From positions 1-32,012 of the forward strand of contig JAZOOT010000057.1 of assembly GCA_045655165.1 (NCBI GenBank): a stretch of 32,012 bases of DNA, given 5' to 3'. Positions 30,724 through 32,012 of the stretch are shown here, in pieces (position 1 is the stretch's first letter; each line of letters begins with the position of its first letter). The notes beneath the pieces were generated by a model, which had not been told where the DNA came from, did not search any database, and saw only the letters and a list, made by a program, of their open reading frames with translations. The DNA is from SIG607 sp045655165 (GTDB lineage Bacteria > Bacillota > Clostridia > Oscillospirales > Acutalibacteraceae). The translations under genes were made by a program, and so were the position numbers.

Positions 30724-31158
30724 TTATTTCTTCATTTCTAAATATGGTAAAACATTAAAACCGCATTTTTTATAAAGCGCCACCGCGCGTTCATTTTCCT
30801 CTTCGGCTTCCAAACGAAAAATGCAGTTTTGGTAGTTACTTAATATAAAATCCAAAAGCATTTTACCAAGCCCCATACCGCGGAACTTTTCTTTAATATA
30901 AATGTCTTCAATCCAAATACAAGGTTTGCCGAATTCGGTTGAAAAACTTCTTGCAACCATTGTATAACCCTGTATTTCGCTATCTTCTATAACAAACCCC
31001 TCTAAGTAAGGGCTGTTTCCTACACAAGCGTCAAAATCAGCACAAAAAATTTCGCTTGAACCGTTTGTGTGCACCGCAGGAGAAGAGTAAAAAACTTTCA
31101 TCATAGCGGTAATTTCGGCTTTGTCGCCATTTGTCATTTTTCTTATTTTACTGCTCAT
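30724..31158 (-). CDS. GNAT-family N-acetyltransferase
   Basis: This 144-residue protein has the GNAT fold. Acetyl-CoA binding is marked by RGMGLGK at 93-99 after the beta-4 strand IWIEDIYIKEKF, and the C-terminal AVALYKKCGF is typical of the family's last helix and strand. The acceptor substrate cannot be predicted. The IEDIY form resembles small-molecule or diamine acetyltransferase-like members. The gene starts two bases after the stop of the glycoside hydrolase and is probably translated from the same transcript. No terminator separates it from the nfnA promoter downstream. Confidence 0.9.
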   Translation of the reverse strand: MSSKIRKMTNGDKAEITAMMKVFYSSPAVHTNGSSEIFCADFDACVGNSPYLEGFVIEDSEIQGYTMVARSFSTEFGKPCIWIEDIYIKEKFRGMGLGKMLLDFILSNYQNCIFRLEAEEENERAVALYKKCGFNVLPYLEMKK

Positions 31159-31160
31159 AC

Positions 31161-32012
31161 TTACTTGTTTTCTTCAGCTTTTTTCGCCGCAATTGCTTCT
31201 TCAATTTCCGGTTTTAATTTTAATTCTTCTTTTTCAGGGTTTTGGTAAAGCCGAACCCAGTCAATACGGTATTCAATGGGCATTTCATCTTCATCGGTAA
31301 GAGCAGCGCCATCGGGCTGGAATTTACTTGCAGGCGAAAAAATTTCATTGTTCATAATAACATAATGAAAATCATGAAAACCTGAAGTTCCGTCAATAAT
31401 TTCGTGGCCAAAGTTTCCACTTACAGGGTCAATGGCAACTGTTGCATATTTTGTGCCGTCAACGTAAAAATTAAGTTCATTGGGGTCCCACTCAAGACCG
31501 TAAATATGGTATTCGTTATTAAGATTTTCAAAGTTTTCAAAGGTATAAGAACCACATTCTACTGAACAATGGGTATTATAACCCCATTTATGTAATGCGG
31601 AATAAAGAGTGTTTTTGTGCGAAAATACTTCAAAAATATCAATTTCACTCATCCAAGGTGTAGTTTGAAAAACAGTGCAAGATTGCTCCCAAAAAGACGG
31701 CCAAGCACCGTGACGGAATGGAACTTTTGCTCTCATTTCAAGGTAACCGTATTTGTAGTTCATTGTGCCCCAGGTGGTAAAACCTTGTGAAAGAGAATAA
31801 TTTAAACCCTCTTTATCACTTCGGTGAACCTGCATAAGAACATTATCTTTATCAATGCGAATATGTTTTTCACTATTATCATATTCGCGGTCAATACCAC
31901 CCATAGTACGCCTAAAGCACCATTTATCAGGGTCAATTGTTCCTTTGTCAAATTCATCGTGCCAAACAAGAACACGACCTTTTTTATAATACTCAATACC
32001 GTATTTTTCCGC
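31161..32012 (-). CDS. Glycoside hydrolase family 16 protein (5' end cut by window)
   Basis: The visible 283 residues cover most of a GH16 beta-jelly-roll domain; the true start lies beyond 32012. The frame reads through the window end as AEKYGIEYYKKGR, then VWHDEFD, the usual N-terminal strand of the family. The catalytic motif is EIDIFE, in which the first Glu is the nucleophile and the last the acid/base. The E-x-D-x-x-E spacing (beta-bulge type) is that of laminarinases, agarases and related enzymes, not of the EIDxE xyloglucan group. A Trp-rich substrate cleft segment (HGAWPSFWEQS) precedes it. The C-terminal 25 residues are highly charged. Beta-1,3- or mixed-linkage glucan or a galactan is the likely substrate class. 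Secretion cannot be judged without the N-terminus. Confidence 0.9.
   Translation of the reverse strand, partial: AEKYGIEYYKKGRVLVWHDEFDKGTIDPDKWCFRRTMGGIDREYDNSEKHIRIDKDNVLMQVHRSDKEGLNYSLSQGFTTWGTMNYKYGYLEMRAKVPFRHGAWPSFWEQSCTVFQTTPWMSEIDIFEVFSHKNTLYSALHKWGYNTHCSVECGSYTFENFENLNNEYHIYGLEWDPNELNFYVDGTKYATVAIDPVSGNFGHEIIDGTSGFHDFHYVIMNNEIFSPASKFQPDGAALTDEDEMPIEYRIDWVRLYQNPEKEELKLKPEIEEAIAAKKAEENK

Noticed and set aside
1..32012. tRNA or rRNA genes
   Set aside because: I saw no cloverleaf-like sequence with a T-arm GTTCGA pattern and no rRNA-like segment in the intergenic regions, which are short and explained by promoters, terminators and repeats.

Overview
The window looks like a chromosomal segment of an anaerobic, low-GC Gram-positive bacterium, most likely an uncultured Clostridia member. 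The support is: a single-chain pyruvate:ferredoxin oxidoreductase, an electron-bifurcating NfnAB pair, a GlgC/GlgD heteromeric ADP-glucose pyrophosphorylase, a minimal two-gene Suf-like iron-sulfur system, a TAXI-type TRAP transporter, small Clostridia-type hypothetical proteins, strong GGAGG ribosome sites with GTG and TTG starts, and consensus sigma-A promoters. Genes are tightly packed, and convergent neighbours share one bidirectional hairpin terminator (7748-7779, 17771-17796, 19418-19448, 27667-27698).

Positions 1-2920 are a small accessory island. It holds a membrane acyltransferase, an unrecognised soluble protein and a two-helix membrane protein. They are separated by long direct repeats that carry an identical terminator, and by a dispersed GGGGACGGTTCT element that resembles REP-type sequences. 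Two of the genes end inside copies of that element.

From 3007 to 7779 a consensus promoter drives glgC-glgD-glgA (ADP-glucose and glycogen synthesis) with uppP (undecaprenyl-pyrophosphate recycling) as the last gene. Two small conserved hypothetical genes (7781-8326, minus strand) diverge from glyQS. The plus-strand run glyQS, Na+/phosphate symporter, sufC-like ATPase, sufB-like scaffold and a stand-alone trpB (8500-14694) ends at a strong terminator. The smsB-trpB gap contains a 12-codon ORF with a Trp codon that resembles a trp leader peptide.

A TAXI TRAP transporter (14801-17768) follows as its own unit, with a hairpin between the binding protein and the permease. Then come mtaB (tRNA methylthiotransferase, minus), an HPr-like protein lacking the phosphorylated His (plus), and a PqqD-like/ABC exporter pair (minus). 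The last pair shares a symmetric promoter region with a divergent operon of a DUF6106-like membrane protein, the bifunctional NAD(P)HX repair enzyme and a lipoprotein.

The right end is redox metabolism. PFOR makes reduced ferredoxin (24118-27654). NfnAB couples ferredoxin, NADH and NADPH (28377-30657) and is co-transcribed with ung. A GNAT acetyltransferase and a family 16 glycoside hydrolase, cut by the window edge, complete the segment. No tRNA, rRNA, CRISPR array, complete transposon or prophage gene was found.
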